The notes under the pieces were generated by a model. That model was not told the origin of the DNA. It was given only the letters and a program-made list of their open reading frames with translations, and did no database searches. From positions 1 through 7,307 of the forward strand of contig JASHWZ010000088.1 in the NCBI GenBank assembly GCA_030043865.1: a stretch of 7,307 bases of DNA, given 5' to 3'. This DNA comes from Thermoplasmata archaeon (GTDB lineage: Archaea > Thermoplasmatota > Thermoplasmata > Lutacidiplasmatales > UBA184). This document shows positions 5,032-7,307 of this stretch, in pieces; position 1 is the first letter of the stretch; each line of letters begins with the position of its first letter. A program made the position numbers and the translations under genes.

Positions 5032-6048
5032 ATGAGCGCTGCGAAGACCGGGAGCCCGAGCCGGTCGACCACGAATGCGGGCGCCCGCACCGCCGACCTC
5101 GCCGTCCTCTACGAGCATCCGGCGTGGTTCGAGAAGGTGTTCGCGGAGCTCGACCGTCGGGGCGTCGACTACGTGAGGTTGCACGCCCCCGAGCATTTCT
5201 TCGACCTCGACAGCACGGAACGCCCGTGGCCCGTCCTGTTCAACCGGATGAGCCCCTCGGCGTGGCGCCGGGAGCACGGAAGCGGCCTGTTCTACACGCT
5301 GAGCTACCTCAGCCACTTGGAGTCCCTCGGAACGCGCGTCGTGAACGGGTCGAAGTCGTTCCGCCACGAGCTGTCGAAAGCGCTGCAGCTATCGCTCCTG
5401 CGGTCGCTCGACCTGCCGTTCCCGAAGACCCGGGTCATCCACGCCCCCGAACAGGCGCCGGCGGCGGCCGCCGGACTTCGCTTCCCCGTGGTCCTGAAGC
5501 CGAACATCGGTGGCAGCGGTGCCGGAGTCGTCCGGTTCGGCAGCCCGGAGGAGCTCGAACGGGCCGTCCAGAACCACCAGCTCGCGCTGGGGTTCGACCA
5601 CGTCGGGCTGCTGCAAGAGTTCATCCCTGCCCGGGGCGGGTTCATCTCGCGGGTAGAGACGCTGAACGGACGCTACCTCTACGGGATCCGCGTCTACCTC
5701 ACTGGGGAGACGTTCGACCTCTGCCCGGCCGACATCTGCCAGACCACGAGCGGCCAGGACCTCACCGCCCCCGGGTGCGTCGTCGAGGCGAGCAAGGCGG
5801 GGCTCCGGGTCGAGGGGTTCGAGCCTCCCGGTCCGGTCGTCCGGGCCGTCGAGTCGATCGCCCGGGGCGCGGGGATCGACGTGGGCGGGATCGAGTACAT
5901 CGTCGACGACCGGGACGGTCAGGTCTACTACTACGACGTGAACGCGCTCTCGAACTTCGTCGCGGACGCGCCGACGGTCGTCGGATTCGACCCGTTCATC
6001 CGACTGGTCGACTTCCTCGAGGAGACCATCGCCGATGCCCGGAAATGA
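5032..6048 (+). CDS. RimK-like ATP-grasp ligase
   Basis: A 338-residue ATP-grasp enzyme. The family joins a carboxylate to an amine (or thiol) through an acyl-phosphate, using ATP and Mg. Visible features are a pre-ATP domain (about 20-125), the ATP-binding strand VVLKPNIGGSGAG (153-165, K156 with a glycine-rich loop), the hinge LLQEFIPA (193-200), and metal/phosphate ligands E288 in GIEYI and D302/N304 in YYYDVNALSN. Length and order fit RimK-type alpha-L-amino-acid ligases rather than a large synthetase. ATG 5032 is preferred because GGAG at 5022-5025 sits six bases before it. The alternative GTG at 4990 would add 14 residues and fits a leaderless transcript, so the start is not settled. 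The 3' end overlaps the oxidoreductase gene, implying co-translation and a shared pathway. The substrate is not evident; attachment of an amino acid to a small molecule or peptide is the general expectation. Confidence 0.83.
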   Translation: MSAAKTGSPSRSTTNAGARTADLAVLYEHPAWFEKVFAELDRRGVDYVRLHAPEHFFDLDSTERPWPVLFNRMSPSAWRREHGSGLFYTLSYLSHLESLGTRVVNGSKSFRHELSKALQLSLLRSLDLPFPKTRVIHAPEQAPAAAAGLRFPVVLKPNIGGSGAGVVRFGSPEELERAVQNHQLALGFDHVGLLQEFIPARGGFISRVETLNGRYLYGIRVYLTGETFDLCPADICQTTSGQDLTAPGCVVEASKAGLRVEGFEPPGPVVRAVESIARGAGIDVGGIEYIVDDRDGQVYYYDVNALSNFVADAPTVVGFDPFIRLVDFLEETIADARK

Positions 6049-7096
6049 GCGCCGACGCATCCGGTTCGGCTACTGGATGCCGGTCTTCGGCGGCTGGCTC
6101 CGGAACGTCGAGGACGAGCGGATGGAAGCGAGCTGGCCCTACGTGCGGAACCTCGCCCTCCGCAGCGAGGAGCTCGGGTTCGACCTGAGCCTGATTGCCG
6201 AGCTGAACCTGAACGACATCAAAGGCGTCCAGGCCCCGGCGCTCGACGCCTGGTCCACGGCCGCCGCGCTGGCGGCCGTGACGCGGCGGCTCGAGCTCAT
6301 GATCGCCGTACGACCGACGTTCCACCTCCCCTCGCTCCTCGCCAAGCAGGCCGCGAACATCGACCGGATCAGCGAGGGACGGCTCGCGCTCAACGTCGTG
6401 TCGTCATGGTGGGAGCAGGAGGCCCGGATGTACGGCGTCCGGTTCGACACCCACGACGAACGGTACGCGCGAACCTCGGAGTGGCTGGACGTCCTCGATG
6501 GGGTCTGGTCGAACGGCTCGTTCTCGTACTCGGGCAAGTACTACACGGTGGAGGGCACGGTCCTGGAGCCGAAACCCCTCCGTCGTCCGCGGCCGCCCAT
6601 CTACGCCGGCGGGGAGTCGGAGGCGGCGAAGAACCTGATCGCAGCGAAATGCGACGCCTACGTGATGCACGGCGACCCTCCCGAACGGGTGGCGGAGAAG
6701 GTCCGCGACATGTCGGCGCGCCGCGCTCGCCTCGGCCTACCGCCGCTCCTCTTCGGCGTCGCGGGCTACGCCTGCGTGCGGGACTCGGAGGCGGCGGCGG
6801 CCGAGGAGGTCCGACGGATCACGAACGTCCAGAGCCATGCCGCCGGGTTCGCGAACTACCAGGAGTGGCTCCGCGGGACGCAGCTCGAGCACCAGATGGC
6901 GATCGAGGAGTACTCGGTCTCGAACCGGGGCCTTCGGTCCGGGCTCGTGGGCACTCCCGAGAAGGTCCGCGAGCAGATCGGGCGGTTCGAGGCGGCGGGG
7001 GTCGACCTGCTGCTCCTTCAGTTCAGCCCGCAACTGGAGGAGATGGAACGGTTCAGCGAAGCGGTCATCCGGCCGTACGCGTCCCCCCTCGCGTAG
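6035..7096 (+). CDS. LLM-class flavin-dependent oxidoreductase (SsuD/SfnG-like)
   Basis: A 353-residue luciferase-like TIM-barrel oxidoreductase. These use reduced FMN and oxygen, or F420 in some archaeal members. Landmarks are FGYWMPVFGGWLRN (11-24), the ALAAVTRRLELMIAVRPTFH strand (78-97), LLAKQAANIDRISEGRLALN (101-120) leading into VVSSWW, H140-DERY (family H/RY motif), PPIYAGGESEAAK (187-199) and GTPEKVREQI (306-315). The closest characterised types are alkanesulfonate monooxygenase SsuD and dimethylsulfone monooxygenase SfnG, which cleave C-S bonds. The FMN-type pattern and similar length favour a monooxygenase, but the substrate is unproven. The ATG at 6035 lies inside the upstream gene (14-bp overlap), with GAGGAG ten bases before it. 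The LUD-domain gene follows four bases after the stop. Confidence 0.9.
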   Translation: MPGNERRRIRFGYWMPVFGGWLRNVEDERMEASWPYVRNLALRSEELGFDLSLIAELNLNDIKGVQAPALDAWSTAAALAAVTRRLELMIAVRPTFHLPSLLAKQAANIDRISEGRLALNVVSSWWEQEARMYGVRFDTHDERYARTSEWLDVLDGVWSNGSFSYSGKYYTVEGTVLEPKPLRRPRPPIYAGGESEAAKNLIAAKCDAYVMHGDPPERVAEKVRDMSARRARLGLPPLLFGVAGYACVRDSEAAAAEEVRRITNVQSHAAGFANYQEWLRGTQLEHQMAIEEYSVSNRGLRSGLVGTPEKVREQIGRFEAAGVDLLLLQFSPQLEEMERFSEAVIRPYASPLA

Positions 7097-7100
7097 CCCC

Positions 7101-7307
7101 GTGACGGAAGAACCCCCTTCCCCGCAGTCGGTGTCGCCGTCGAACCAGAGTCCGGATCCGACGGCGTTCGATGCGGTCGCGGCTCCCGACCGAGTGGAGG
7201 CCGTCGCGCGGGCGCTCCGGGCGCGGGGGTTCGACGTCGAGATCGTCGACGGGCCCGAGGGCGCTCGGGAGGCCGTTCTGCGCCGGCTGGGCCCGGCCGA
7301 CGAGGTC
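7101..7307 (+). CDS. Probable LUD-domain (LutC/DUF162-type) protein, 5' part only
   Basis: Only the first 69 codons are in the window. After a proline/serine-rich start (MTEEPPSPQSVSPSNQSPDP) comes DRVEAVARALRARGFDVEIV, then a helix and the phrase RRLGPADEV. A helix, 'RGF-V-IV', a helix and then 'G/A-D-EV' is the usual opening of LUD-domain proteins, best known from lactate utilisation (LutB/LutC) and present in many uncharacterised proteins. Codon third positions are almost all G or C, so the frame is real. The start is GTG at 7101, four bases after the oxidoreductase stop, so it belongs to the same operon. The family call depends on a short segment and should be treated as probable. Confidence 0.55.
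   Translation, partial: MTEEPPSPQSVSPSNQSPDPTAFDAVAAPDRVEAVARALRARGFDVEIVDGPEGAREAVLRRLGPADEV

Noticed and set aside
4053..6188. 711-codon plus-strand open frame spanning the reductase and ATP-grasp genes
   Set aside because: The translation is Arg/Gly/Pro-rich without domains and runs out of frame across two recognisable genes and their intergenic region.

Overview
The window looks like a chromosomal segment of a GC-rich archaeon. The strongest domain-level evidence is a complete ribosomal protein S3Ae (eS1) gene, found only in archaea and eukaryotes, followed by a tRNA-Met(CAT) gene interrupted at position 37/38 by a 28-nt intron with an archaeal bulge-helix-bulge splice motif. Several genes have a TATA-like box about 25-32 bp before the start codon and no Shine-Dalgarno sequence, which fits leaderless archaeal transcription. 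A high-GC Thermoplasmatota lineage is my guess, but the sequence alone does not prove it.

Layout. Positions 1-1848 (minus strand) carry a AAA+ ATPase with a cysteine-bearing insertion, reading into a second gene cut by the window edge. That second frame has no ATG, GTG or TTG where coding appears to begin. Positions 1849-1991 are a compact divergent promoter region. Positions 1992-2847 (plus strand) hold S3Ae and the intron-containing tRNA-Met, probably one transcript. Positions 2848-3654 hold a two-gene RelB/RelE-like toxin-antitoxin module with its own promoter. The RelE-like toxin (3332-3589) has no ATG/GTG/TTG start and appears to begin at a CTG overlapping the antitoxin stop. This segment is bracketed by the 3' end of the tRNA and a second, degenerate 24-nt copy of it (20 of 24 identical), as expected for an att-like scar of a tiny integrated element, although no integrase is present. 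Positions 3655-4104 show no convincing gene. Positions 4105-4758 encode a RibD C-terminal/dihydrofolate reductase-family protein.

Positions 5032-7307 (plus strand) are a tight operon: a RimK-like ATP-grasp ligase, an overlapping LLM-class (SsuD/SfnG-like) flavin-dependent oxidoreductase, and, four bases further on, the first 69 codons of a probable LUD-domain protein. A perfect 7-bp inverted repeat abuts a TATA-like box upstream. The trio suggests a small-molecule or peptide-modification pathway whose substrate cannot be read from the sequence. It is the most likely place in this window for an undescribed biochemical system.
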